Shown piece after piece: positions 24,513-33,433 of a stretch of 64,000 nt of DNA. The translations under genes were made by a program, and so were the position numbers. A model generated the notes under the pieces. It was not told the origin of the DNA. It saw only the letters and a list, made by a program, of their open reading frames with translations, and did no database searches. The stretch is taken from assembly GCA_963972195.1 (NCBI GenBank), contig CAXATH010000001.1, positions 310,001-374,000 of the forward strand, written 5' to 3'. Positions within the stretch are counted from its first letter, which is position 1; each line of letters starts with the position of its first letter. This stretch comes from Litorimonas sp963972195. Its GTDB lineage: Bacteria > Pseudomonadota > Alphaproteobacteria > Caulobacterales > Maricaulaceae.

Positions 24513-26033
24513 ATGAAATTAATTCTTATAACCTTGGCGGCATTCGCCGTTTTTGCCTTAATAACGGACGCGAGCGCTCAGACGCGACAGGCAACTCCGA
24601 TTGAGGTCCAGCCAAATTGCATGGTTAAACAGGAAACCATTGCGACACCCGGGGGCCAAAAGTTTGAATATTTGAGCGAACGAATTATTCTCGACTGGTA
24701 CACATGGGGTGGATACGCCGCACAATATGCTTGGAGACCTAACCTCAGCAATTTTGGAAAAGAGTGTTTTAACCGCAAGGAGAAGGGAAAATGCGGCCTT
24801 CCCTATGATAAGACAATGTATAAGGCATTGACTGACGGAATAAGCAACGCGTCTCTGCTACCCGGCGGAATTATTTATGAGTACTTTCAGAAACCGCCGC
24901 CAGCAGAGGCAATCAACTTCGCCGCCCAGAGTATTGGCCAATGTTTTGGTTCGGACAGCCCATCTCTGGAGGCAATAGAATGGCAACGAGTCGACTATCC
25001 ATTTGGAGTTTGCGCCTTTCAATCCAGAAGGGTCCAAACGAGTTGGATTGGAGCTTACAAACCTGAAAAGGTGAAAAAAATTCGTCCAGATCATCGGGCC
25101 ACTCGAAACTGGAGCATCGCGATCAAAAATATGCGACTTTCAGAAGAGGATGCGAGTCAACTTATCTGCGGCGCCGCACCATCAATCTTGTCGGCGGCGT
25201 TAGAGGACAGCGCTGCCAGCTATTACGAGGACCTCGAAATTCTCGAAGAGCGTCGTCTGGCGAAAGAACGCTTTGACAACCGTCCCGTCGAGGAGAGAAT
25301 TGCCGGGCTCAATGGGTGTCAGATTGCCTACAGTCTTGTGTTCAACGGTATCAATGCAAGCGAAAGCACTGTCGGGCGCGTGCCTGACGCCGCAATCAGT
25401 TGGGCGCTCAATTATGAAAAAGCCAATCTTGCCGGCGAAGATTGTCCGACAATGCCGGACGTCCTGAGTGAATGGGTACAGCAACAACCTCTGACGAAAT
25501 TCGAACCTGTTTCGGATCCTTATACCGAGTTTAGATCCCGAAAAGGCCCGTCCTTCGGAAAGGATTTTGCTTCCTGGTCAACCTTTGCGAAAATCTGGAT
25601 GTCTAGATATGATACGCGGACAGCCAGCACAAAGCCCATTAACTCTAGGCGCGGAACGGGGTCTCATTGTGATGCGGTTTTATACTATGCCCGCTCAAAT
25701 GAGAGGGGCACACCTCAGAACGCTGATAATGGTCCATCAGCCTTCCAAACGCTCGCAAGGCTCGGATATTCGGCAGAGGCTTCCGCTGCGATGTGTCAAT
25801 ATGCACCGAGCGCTATTTTTGCCGCGGCCGAGAGTGCGTGGAATGCCAAGACCTATAAAGAAGAGCAAGAAATTCAGGCCGCCGCAAGAGCGCAAGCCGA
25901 ACTGGACGCGCGCTTATCCGCGTCGCAGAACAGCGTCCAAGGAAGCTACCTATGGAAAAACGCCCCAACCACTCGGTGTTACTGGTCTGGCGAAACGAAA
26001 AACGCGCAGAAATCTGTGTGCTTTACAAACTAG
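24513..26033 (+). CDS. secreted Cys-containing protein with internal duplication, unknown
   Basis: 506 residues, signal peptide 1-22 (ending ASA). I do not recognise a family. Two similar modules can be aligned: about 198-255 (MRLSEEDASQLICGAAPSIL and following) and about 411-465 (LGYSAEASAAMCQYAPSAIF and following), each with a Cys before an Ala-rich helix and a Glu/Arg-rich helix after it. A second pair of matching pieces is NGCQIAYSLVFNG (268-280) and SHCDAVLYYARSN (384-396). Cysteines are numerous and even, which fits a periplasmic disulfide protein. Convergent with tpiA. Confidence 0.7.
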   Translation: MKLILITLAAFAVFALITDASAQTRQATPIEVQPNCMVKQETIATPGGQKFEYLSERIILDWYTWGGYAAQYAWRPNLSNFGKECFNRKEKGKCGLPYDKTMYKALTDGISNASLLPGGIIYEYFQKPPPAEAINFAAQSIGQCFGSDSPSLEAIEWQRVDYPFGVCAFQSRRVQTSWIGAYKPEKVKKIRPDHRATRNWSIAIKNMRLSEEDASQLICGAAPSILSAALEDSAASYYEDLEILEERRLAKERFDNRPVEERIAGLNGCQIAYSLVFNGINASESTVGRVPDAAISWALNYEKANLAGEDCPTMPDVLSEWVQQQPLTKFEPVSDPYTEFRSRKGPSFGKDFASWSTFAKIWMSRYDTRTASTKPINSRRGTGSHCDAVLYYARSNERGTPQNADNGPSAFQTLARLGYSAEASAAMCQYAPSAIFAAAESAWNAKTYKEEQEIQAAARAQAELDARLSASQNSVQGSYLWKNAPTTRCYWSGETKNAQKSVCFTN

Positions 26034-26111
26034 GCAGAGGCAAAAGGCTCAACGGCGCGGACAACTTAAGGGGGTTCTTCGGGTCGCTGGAAGCTCGTAA
26101 GGCGTGGAGCC

Positions 26112-26843
26112 CTACCTCCCCTTCGGCGCCGCTTTCGCAATCTCCGCGAGGCTTTCCATCTCTAGCCCGGCTCCTCCGATGAGCGCGCCGTTGACGTTTT
26201 CTGTGGCCAGAATTTCTTGTGCGTTGGCGGGTTTGACGGAGCCGCCATAGAGGATTCGCGTTGTGGGCCAGACACGGCTGCGGATAAAGGCGTGCATGGA
26301 TTTGATATCTCCGGGCGTGGCGGTCTTGCCTGTGCCGATCGCCCAGACGGGCTCATAAGCAATGACGTAATCCGTCAGATCGTCTGGGAGCGATCCGGCC
26401 AGCTGCTTTTCGACAACCTCTTCCGCCTGCCCGGCCTCGCGTTGCTCGAGGCTTTCACCGACGCAGATAATGGGGATAAGTTCGGCTTTGACCGCCGCTT
26501 CGACCCTCGCCCGCACGTCCGCATCCGTTTCGCCAGCGGCGCGGCGCTCGGAATGGCCGAGTATAACATATTCGGCCCCCGCATCGGAGAGCATTTCCGC
26601 GCTCATCTCGCCTGTATGGGCGCCTGAGGCTTGATCGTGACAGGTCTGCGCCCCGAGCCAGACATCCGTTCCGCCGCGTTCATTGGCCAAGGGGGCGAGA
26701 AGAACCGCTGGCGGGCAAATCAGAACATCCAGATGCCGGCGCTCGGCTGTCGGCAAGAGCGCGTTCAGCTCGGCGGGCTTGTTTCGCCAGCTCATATCGC
26801 CATGCATTTTCCAATTTGCGGCTATCAGGGGTTTAATCGTCAT
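26112..26843 (-). CDS. tpiA: triosephosphate isomerase
   Basis: 243 residues from the ATG at 26843 (MTIKPLIAANWKMHG); the ATG nine bases upstream is possible. Lys12 in NWKMHG, the electrophilic His in ILGHSERR and the base Glu in AYEPVWAIGTG are present, and the phosphate loop GGSVKPAN follows. It interconverts dihydroxyacetone phosphate and glyceraldehyde 3-phosphate. It is separate from the gap-pgk-fba operon and divergent from ppiD, an arrangement common in alphaproteobacteria. Confidence 0.96.
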   Translation of the reverse strand: MTIKPLIAANWKMHGDMSWRNKPAELNALLPTAERRHLDVLICPPAVLLAPLANERGGTDVWLGAQTCHDQASGAHTGEMSAEMLSDAGAEYVILGHSERRAAGETDADVRARVEAAVKAELIPIICVGESLEQREAGQAEEVVEKQLAGSLPDDLTDYVIAYEPVWAIGTGKTATPGDIKSMHAFIRSRVWPTTRILYGGSVKPANAQEILATENVNGALIGGAGLEMESLAEIAKAAPKGR

Positions 26844-26937
26844 CTCTCTCACCTTATTCTTACAGCAAAATGCTTGTGCGTGCGCGCCGGTCTGATAAGA
26901 CCTGCCCGCTAATCTAGACTTTCAGTAGAGGCCTTTC

Positions 26938-28863
26938 ATGGCGGAATCAATCGGCGGCAAAATTCGTAACACACTTGTCGGTATTCTTATCGGGATGCTG
27001 GTCCTGGCTTTTGCGGTCTGGGGCGTGAATGACATGTTCACGCCGGGCGCCAATAATGCGGTGGCCACTGTCGGCGATATGGAAGTCAGCACGCAGGAAT
27101 TTGACACGCTGTTTGCTCGTGAATTGGAACGCATCAATTCGGAGCGCCCCGAAGCCCTGACCAATCAACAAGCCTTTGACCAAGGCCTTCAGAATCAGAT
27201 TTTACAGAGCATGATCACCAATACGGTCGTCAAGATTGACGCCGATGATTTGGGCGTCGGCGTGAATAAATCGCTCGCGCGAAGAGAGATTTCGAACATT
27301 CCGGCCTTTCAGAACGAACTGACCGGTGAGTTTGATGAAAACAAGCTTAATCAGGCCCTCGCCCGCGCCCGCATCACGCGCAAGCAATTCGAAGATGACA
27401 CGCTCAGCTCGCTTCGGTCCCAGCAAACTATTCCGGCTATTACGGGCGGATTGGTGGCGCCGGCCAATTATGCGGCAATGCAATACAAGTTTCTGACAGA
27501 GCAGCGACGTGCTAGCGTCTTGACGCTGACACCCGCAGCTGTCGCGGAGCCGGAGACGCCGTCTGATGAAGTCCTGCAAGCCTATGTCGACGAAAACAGC
27601 GTCCGTTACATGGCGCCTGAATATCGCCGTTTCAGCATGATACGGGTTGAACCTTTTGACTTCACAGCGGACCTCGAAATCGACCCTGAGCAAGTCCAGG
27701 AAAGTTTTGACTACCGCGTCTCCACAGGAACAATCGGATCGCCCGAGACGCGCTCCATCGCTCTGATTACGACGTCCGACGAAGCGAAAGCCAATGAGGC
27801 CGTCGCTCAGCTCGAAGCCGGAACAGATCCCGAGGTGGTCGCGAGCGGATTGGGTCTCGAAGCGCCGGATATTTACGAAAGCGTCGGTAGAAACGGTCTT
27901 GTCGATCCTGAATCCTCCAAAGCCGCTTTTGAACTCGCCGAAGGCGAAGGCCGTGCCGTTCTTGGCGGGCTCGGCAGCTGGAACGCCGTTTATGTTCAGG
28001 GCATCACCCCGGCAGAGGTTCCTGATTTCGAAGAATCCAGAGCCGAAATCGAGGAAGAACTCCTTAACGCCACGGCGCTTGATGCGATTTATGATCTGAC
28101 TGCAGAAATCGAAGACGCGCGCTTGGACAATCTACCGCTTATTGAAATTGCCGAACGCGCCAAAGTTCCGATGTCGGAATACCCTTTCATTGATCGGAAC
28201 GGCCAGACTCAGGAAGGCATAAGAATGAGCGGTTTTTCCGGCATTCCCGGGATTGCCGCAGATGACACAATCCTCAGAACGCTTTTCACCGCTGATTTGG
28301 GATTTGAAACAGACTTGTTCGAAACGGCGACGGGCGGGTACGCCATGATCCGTGTTGATGATATCATTGACAGAAAAATGAAGCCTTTCGAAGACATTCG
28401 CGAAGAAGCGATGAGCGCCTATATGTCTGAGCAGCGCGCAGAAGCTTTGCGCGCCAAAGCAATTGAGCTGACCGAGCGCGTTCGCGGCGGCGAGAGCCTG
28501 GACGCGCTGAAAGCCGAAATTGGCGATGCCGCTGATTTATCTCAGACAGGTCTGGTTCGCACAAACCCGCCGGAATTTCTCGGCCCGCAAGTCACAGTGG
28601 GTCTGTTTGACGGCGCAGTTGGCGATGTTGTCCGAGGCCCAGGGGCGCAAGGCATCACTCAGCAGATTGCCAAGCTTGAGCGCATTACCGCCAGCCAGGA
28701 CGGGCTTGCCGGTACCTATCTGGAAGTTTTGCAGGAACAGGCCACCTCCTCTATCAGCAATGATATTCAGAACGCCTATCAGGCCGCCATCATTAAGGAA
28801 AACCCTGTGCAGCAATACCCCGCTCAGATCCGCTCGGTTCTGGGTTTGGGAACCGACAACTAG
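26938..28863 (+). CDS. ppiD: PpiD-like periplasmic folding chaperone (SurA-N domain)
   Basis: 641 residues. One N-terminal membrane anchor (about 11-30, VGILIGMLVLAFAVWGVND) precedes a SurA-type N-terminal chaperone domain (about 35-200) and a divergent parvulin-type PPIase domain (about 250-360), then a second chaperone-like region. The protein is anchored in the inner membrane and faces the periplasm, where it assists newly secreted proteins. AGAGGC lies just ahead of the ATG. It is the first gene ahead of trpE (26 bases), a typical alphaproteobacterial order. Confidence 0.9.
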   Translation: MAESIGGKIRNTLVGILIGMLVLAFAVWGVNDMFTPGANNAVATVGDMEVSTQEFDTLFARELERINSERPEALTNQQAFDQGLQNQILQSMITNTVVKIDADDLGVGVNKSLARREISNIPAFQNELTGEFDENKLNQALARARITRKQFEDDTLSSLRSQQTIPAITGGLVAPANYAAMQYKFLTEQRRASVLTLTPAAVAEPETPSDEVLQAYVDENSVRYMAPEYRRFSMIRVEPFDFTADLEIDPEQVQESFDYRVSTGTIGSPETRSIALITTSDEAKANEAVAQLEAGTDPEVVASGLGLEAPDIYESVGRNGLVDPESSKAAFELAEGEGRAVLGGLGSWNAVYVQGITPAEVPDFEESRAEIEEELLNATALDAIYDLTAEIEDARLDNLPLIEIAERAKVPMSEYPFIDRNGQTQEGIRMSGFSGIPGIAADDTILRTLFTADLGFETDLFETATGGYAMIRVDDIIDRKMKPFEDIREEAMSAYMSEQRAEALRAKAIELTERVRGGESLDALKAEIGDAADLSQTGLVRTNPPEFLGPQVTVGLFDGAVGDVVRGPGAQGITQQIAKLERITASQDGLAGTYLEVLQEQATSSISNDIQNAYQAAIIKENPVQQYPAQIRSVLGLGTDN

Positions 28864-28889
28864 GCGCAAGGGTCTATAAAACCAGACCT

Positions 28890-30371
28890 ATGGCGTTAGA
28901 GTTTCATCCGGCCCCAGACGAATTTGATGGCGCTTTGAAAGAGGCGGAGACCCCGCAGCTCGTCTATACCCGTATCATCAATGACATGGACACGCCGGTT
29001 TCAGCGTTCCTAAAATCCGCGCTCGGCAAGCCTTACGCGTTTTTGTTCGAATCGGTTCAGGGCGGAGAACAGCGCGGGCGCTATAGCTTTTTCGGCTTTG
29101 ACCCGGATCTAATCTGGCGCGGCGTTGGCGACGAGAGCGAAGTCTCCCGCGACGGCGGCGATAGCTTTACGGCACTGGACGATAAACCGCTCAACGCCCT
29201 TCGCGCCTTTCAAGCCGAGAGCCATTTTGAATTGCCGGAGGGCATCCCCCCTATGGCCGCGGGTCTGTTCGGTTATCTTGGCTATGACATGATCCGGCAG
29301 GTCGAACACATTCCGGGCCGAAACCCCGACCCCATTGGCACGCCTGATGCGATTATGGTGCGTCCGCGCATCGTGTGTATTTTTGACCAGATCGCGCAGG
29401 AGATCATCATAGCCTCGACGGTTTATCCGGGAGGGGACCCCTCAGAGGCCTATGCTCGCATCGAGAAGGTTGTGGACGATCTCAGCCTGCCAATTTCCTC
29501 TCGCGGCTTTGCGCCCGTTCAGTCACCGGCGATTGAACCGAAGCTTGGCACTACGGCAGAGAGTTTTGGAAATCGCGTCAGAGCGGCGAAAGAATATATT
29601 CTGGCAGGGGATATTTTTCAGGTCGTGTTGGGCCAACGCCTCTCCGCTCCCCTGCCCGCCTCTCCCTTTGCGCTCTATCGGTCTCTGCGGCGGATGAACC
29701 CTTCGCCGTTTCTCTATTTTCTCGATTTCGAAGATCACCAGATTATCGGCTCCAGTCCGGAAATCCTCGTGCGTCTTCGCGACGGGGTTGTAACCGTCCG
29801 CCCCATCGCCGGAACGCGGCCGAGAGGCAAGACGGCGGCGCAGGACAGAGCCTTGGAAGCCGAGCTCCTCGCCGACCCAAAAGAATGCGCTGAGCATCTC
29901 ATGCTCCTTGATCTAGGGCGTAATGATGTCGGCCGCGTCGCCAAGCCCGGCACCGTGCGCGTGACGGAGCGCTTTACGATCGAGCGCTATAGTCATGTCA
30001 TGCATATCGTCTCTAATGTTGAAGGCGAAATTCAGGATGATATGGACGCGGTGTCAGCCCTGTTTGCAGGCTTTCCCGCCGGAACAGTCAGCGGCGCGCC
30101 GAAAGTCCGGGCTATGGAAATCATCGACGAGCTGGAAAATGAAAAGCGCGGCATCTATGCAGGCGCCGTCGGCTATATCAGCTCCAATGGCGATATGGAC
30201 ACGGCCATCGCGCTGCGGACAGGCATTGTGAAAGATAATGTCCTCCACGTTCGCGCAGGCGCAGGCATTGTGATGGACTCCGTGCCCCAACTCGAATTCG
30301 AAGAAACGCTTCACAAAGCGGCGGCCCTGTTTCGCGCGGCGGAAGCCAGCGTGAACTTCGAGAGGAATTAG
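28890..30371 (+). CDS. trpE: anthranilate synthase component I
   Basis: 493 residues. The N-terminal part has the feedback region around FLFESVQGGEQRGRYSF (about 50-66). The chorismate-binding domain carries DIFQVVLGQRLS, IAGTRPRGKT, LMLLDLGRNDVGRVAKPGTV and SGAPKVRAMEII. With TrpG it makes anthranilate from chorismate, the committed step of tryptophan synthesis. It heads trpE-trpG-trpD-trpC; three bases separate it from trpG. No leader peptide rich in Trp codons is visible in the short ppiD-trpE gap. Confidence 0.95.
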   Translation: MALEFHPAPDEFDGALKEAETPQLVYTRIINDMDTPVSAFLKSALGKPYAFLFESVQGGEQRGRYSFFGFDPDLIWRGVGDESEVSRDGGDSFTALDDKPLNALRAFQAESHFELPEGIPPMAAGLFGYLGYDMIRQVEHIPGRNPDPIGTPDAIMVRPRIVCIFDQIAQEIIIASTVYPGGDPSEAYARIEKVVDDLSLPISSRGFAPVQSPAIEPKLGTTAESFGNRVRAAKEYILAGDIFQVVLGQRLSAPLPASPFALYRSLRRMNPSPFLYFLDFEDHQIIGSSPEILVRLRDGVVTVRPIAGTRPRGKTAAQDRALEAELLADPKECAEHLMLLDLGRNDVGRVAKPGTVRVTERFTIERYSHVMHIVSNVEGEIQDDMDAVSALFAGFPAGTVSGAPKVRAMEIIDELENEKRGIYAGAVGYISSNGDMDTAIALRTGIVKDNVLHVRAGAGIVMDSVPQLEFEETLHKAAALFRAAEASVNFERN

Positions 30372-30374
30372 GCC

Positions 30375-30965
30375 ATGCTCCTCGTCATCGATAATTATGA
30401 CAGTTTTACCTATAATCTCGTGCATTATGCGCAGGAGCTGGGCGCCGAGACGCGGGTTATCCGCAATGATGATATGAGCGCGGGCGAAGCCCTGAGCCTC
30501 GGGGCGGACGCTGTCCTGCTCTCCCCCGGCCCGAAGACCCCGAATGAAGCGGGTATGTGCCTCGACCTGCTCCGACAGGCGCCGGACGCCCTGCCTATTC
30601 TGGGTATCTGCCTCGGCCAGCAAAGCATGGGTCAGGTGTTTGGCGGTAAAGTCATTCGCGCGAAGAACATCATGCACGGTAAGATTTCAGATGTTGAAAA
30701 TGATGGTTCGGGCCTGTTCGAAGGACTGCCGAAGACTTTCAAAGCCACGCGATATCACAGCCTGTCCGTCGAGCGCGAAAGTCTGCCCGACTTGCTTCAT
30801 ATCAATGCCTGGACGGAGGACGGCGAGATAATGGGGCTGCGCCACAAGACTCGCCCGATACATGGCCTGCAATTTCATCCGGAATCTATCGCCTCGGAAC
30901 ATGGCCATGACCTGATCCGCAATTTCTTGAAATTGGCGGGCATTGACGCGAAAGTTGTCTCATGA
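30375..30965 (+). CDS. trpG: anthranilate synthase component II (glutamine amidotransferase)
   Basis: 196 residues of class I amidotransferase. The nucleophile is Cys79 in ILGICLGQQ, and His168 and Glu170 in GLQFHPES complete the triad. It provides ammonia to TrpE. It is not fused to trpD, and its stop overlaps the trpD start by four bases (ATGA). Confidence 0.95.
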   Translation: MLLVIDNYDSFTYNLVHYAQELGAETRVIRNDDMSAGEALSLGADAVLLSPGPKTPNEAGMCLDLLRQAPDALPILGICLGQQSMGQVFGGKVIRAKNIMHGKISDVENDGSGLFEGLPKTFKATRYHSLSVERESLPDLLHINAWTEDGEIMGLRHKTRPIHGLQFHPESIASEHGHDLIRNFLKLAGIDAKVVS

Positions 30966-31975
30966 CCATCGACGCCAATATTTTCAAAAAGCTGACTATG
31001 CGTCAGCGCCCCGAACCGGAAGAGTTCGAAGCGGCGATTAAAACCATGCTGTCCGAAGACCGCGACGACGTACAAATTGGCGCGCTCCTGCTCGGTCTGG
31101 AAATGATCGGCCTTACCTCTCAGGAAGTCCGTATCGGGACAAAGGTGATGCGCGAAAATATGACCCCCGTCCATATTGACGCCGACGTTATTGATATTGT
31201 CGGCACGGGCGGCACAGGACTCCACACGCTCTCTATCTCGACGGCCAGCGCGATTGTCTGCGCAGGCGCGGGCGCGAAAGTCGCCAAACACGGAAACCGC
31301 GCGGCTAGCAGTCTCGCCGGTACGGCGGACGTTTTGTCAGAACTTGGCGTCAACCTCGGTATGTCGCCGGAGCTCGCGGCCAAATGCGTCATGGAGGCGG
31401 GCATCGGATTTTTGTTTGCGCCGAACCATCACCCCGCCATGCGCTATGTCGGGCCGGCACGCAAATCGCTCGGCGTCCGGACCTTGTTCAATATTCTTGG
31501 GCCCCTTTCGAATCCGGCAGGGGCGAAACGCATGCTTCTCGGCGTGTGTGAGGATCATTGGCGTCTGCCTATGGCCGAAGCTTTGCGCGATCTCGGCGCG
31601 ACCCATGCCTGGGTCGTCTACGGCGGCGACGGCCTCGACGAGGTCACCACAACGACGGTCACGCATGTGGCTGAAGTCAAGGACGGCAAAGTCACCGAAT
31701 TTGTTATCCATCCGCTCGAATACGGCATTGCCAAATCGGATATGGCGCATCTGAAAGGCGGAACGCCTGTGCAGAATGCGTCAAGCCTGCGCCGCCTTTT
31801 GGACGGAGAGACAGGGCCCTACCGCGATATCGTGCAGCTCAATAGCGGCATTGCGCTCCATATTGCCGGTATCGCCGAGACGGTCGAGGACGGCATAAAA
31901 CTAGCGGCCAGCTCGATTGAAAGCGGAGACGCGAAAGCGGCGCTTGCAAAGCTCGTCGAGGTCAGCAATGGGTAA
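30962..31975 (+). CDS. trpD: anthranilate phosphoribosyltransferase
   Basis: 337 residues. The PRPP loop reads DIVGTGGTGLHTLSIST (about 77-93), KHGNRAASS follows, and the anthranilate channel shows the RNILGPLSNP-like LFNILGPLSNPAG. It joins anthranilate and phosphoribosyl pyrophosphate. Coupled to trpG by a four-base overlap and to trpC by an eight-base overlap. Confidence 0.95.
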   Translation: MTIDANIFKKLTMRQRPEPEEFEAAIKTMLSEDRDDVQIGALLLGLEMIGLTSQEVRIGTKVMRENMTPVHIDADVIDIVGTGGTGLHTLSISTASAIVCAGAGAKVAKHGNRAASSLAGTADVLSELGVNLGMSPELAAKCVMEAGIGFLFAPNHHPAMRYVGPARKSLGVRTLFNILGPLSNPAGAKRMLLGVCEDHWRLPMAEALRDLGATHAWVVYGGDGLDEVTTTTVTHVAEVKDGKVTEFVIHPLEYGIAKSDMAHLKGGTPVQNASSLRRLLDGETGPYRDIVQLNSGIALHIAGIAETVEDGIKLAASSIESGDAKAALAKLVEVSNG

Positions 31976-32774
31976 TACGCTGATGGACGCCCCAGATGTG
32001 CTTCTTAAAATCGCGGACTATAAAGCGGGTGAAGTCGCCGACCTCCGCGATGAAATCTCGATTGAGGATTTACGCCTGACCGCCCGCGACCAACCCGGAC
32101 CGCGCGGCTTTGCTGAAGCGTTGCGCCATTCCTCTGCCCCTGCCATCATTGCCGAAGTCAAAAAGGCCAGCCCGTCCAAAGGCCTAATCCGCGAAGATTT
32201 TGACGCTGTCGCGATTGCAAAGGCGTATGAAAACGGCGGCGCAGCGTGTCTGTCTGTGTTGACCGACGGGCCCGGCTTTCAGGGCAGCAATAAGATATTT
32301 TCGCAAGTGCGGGCCGCGACCAACCTCCCTCTCCTGCGCAAGGATTTCATGCTCGATCCGATACAGATCGCCGAGAGCCGCGCCATGGGCGCCGATTGTG
32401 TGCTCATCATTCTGGCGATGATAGACGATAAAGCCGCCCGGGATTTGATGGCCGAGGCGGCGCATCTCGGCATGGACGCGCTGGTTGAGACTCATGACGA
32501 GAGCGAAATGGAACGCGCCGTGGAACTGGGCGCGACTCTGATTGGCGTGAATAATCGGGATTTGCGGACGTTCGAGACCTCGCTCGACACATTTGGAAAG
32601 CTCGCCAAAATGGCCCCGAAAGAGGCGCTACTCGTGGCGGAAAGCGGGATATTCACGCCGAAGGATGTCGAGACTCTGGCGAACCAAGGCGCCCAAGCCT
32701 ATTTGGTAGGCGAAAGTTTAATGCGGCAGGAGGATGTGGCTGGGGCGCTTAGAGGCCTGAGAAGCGACACTTAG
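31968..32774 (+). CDS. trpC: indole-3-glycerol phosphate synthase
   Basis: 268 residues from the ATG at 31968, which has GAGGTC five bases ahead; an ATG at 31983 is the alternative. The TIM barrel carries IAEVKKASPSKG (Lys and Glu of the catalytic site), LSVLTDGPGFQGS, LLRKDFMLDPIQI, LIGVNNRDLRTF and LVAESGIFTPKD. It is monofunctional, without a TrpF part. Last gene of the trp set; the following gene begins two bases after its stop. Confidence 0.95.
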   Translation: MGNTLMDAPDVLLKIADYKAGEVADLRDEISIEDLRLTARDQPGPRGFAEALRHSSAPAIIAEVKKASPSKGLIREDFDAVAIAKAYENGGAACLSVLTDGPGFQGSNKIFSQVRAATNLPLLRKDFMLDPIQIAESRAMGADCVLIILAMIDDKAARDLMAEAAHLGMDALVETHDESEMERAVELGATLIGVNNRDLRTFETSLDTFGKLAKMAPKEALLVAESGIFTPKDVETLANQGAQAYLVGESLMRQEDVAGALRGLRSDT

Positions 32775-32775
32775 G

Positions 32776-33372
32776 GTGATTTTGAATTATTTAAAATGGC
32801 TACATTCCTTTGGTATTTTGCCGAAATCTAAAACAAAGGCCTATCAAACTTCACTGGCTACCCATGATATCCAAAAATGGATAAGCGGAAATACAGTCAA
32901 ATCCACCTCCCTGAACTTCTACTTTTCAGCATATAACTTTAAGAAAATCCGAATTCTTACTGGCTGGTATCGCCAGACTTCATTCTTCGTTCGGTTGATG
33001 AGAGATGGGAGAATAGGTTCATTATTCTCACCTCAAGCTAAAGCAGACATACTGTTATGCGAACCGACCCAAATTACTATAAATTACAGTTTTCCAAAAA
33101 CCTTGAGATCCTTTAATTTAGTCTCCAAGTATTTTACTTGGCTCTGGTTATTATTCTACGTGATCGTAAGCTTAAGTTGGTTACTTTCCTCCAATCCTGA
33201 ATTCGAAAATTCTTCACTCGTCGCTTTGATAATGTTAGCGTTTTCGCCCATAATCGCATTTATTATGCACGGGCTATTCGGAGTATTCATAGAAAAAGTT
33301 TCAAGGCCTACATTTTATAGACTTCAAGATTTGCTAGAAAGAGAGTTGGCGCTCACTCAAATCAAATCTTGA
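32776..33372 (+). CDS. A+T-rich membrane protein of unknown function
   Basis: 198 residues starting with GTG two bases after the trpC stop. The sequence is basic and aromatic-rich (Tyr, Phe, Trp, Lys) with two membrane segments, about 118-139 and 150-176, both in the C-terminal half. Codon use and base composition (clearly A+T-rich) differ strongly from trpC and lexA on each side. In many alphaproteobacteria moaC and moeA stand between trpC and lexA; here this gene is in that place. No family is recognised. It was probably gained by transfer. Confidence 0.6.
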   Translation: MILNYLKWLHSFGILPKSKTKAYQTSLATHDIQKWISGNTVKSTSLNFYFSAYNFKKIRILTGWYRQTSFFVRLMRDGRIGSLFSPQAKADILLCEPTQITINYSFPKTLRSFNLVSKYFTWLWLLFYVIVSLSWLLSSNPEFENSSLVALIMLAFSPIIAFIMHGLFGVFIEKVSRPTFYRLQDLLERELALTQIKS

Positions 33373-33397
33373 CAAATAACAGAACAACACTAGAACA
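33369..33397 (+). promoter_or_regulatory. lexA promoter with SOS operator
   Basis: The operator GAAC-N7-GAAC (33382-33396; reverse complement GTTC-N7-GTTC) is the alphaproteobacterial LexA site. It overlaps a -35-like TTGACA (33369-33374), a 17-base spacer and the hexamer AGAACA (33392-33397). LexA bound here would block its own promoter. The operator is certain by pattern; the -10 hexamer is poor by itself but recurs in the same position at the second operator (59064-59078). Confidence 0.8.
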
Positions 33398-33433
33398 GAA
33401 GGCGAATGTTTCTGATTTGTTCGAGGTGACTCC

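Noticed and set aside
25952..26182. 76-codon plus-strand frame over the end of the duplicated secreted protein
   Set aside because: Overlaps the real gene out of frame and ends inside tpiA; no supporting features.
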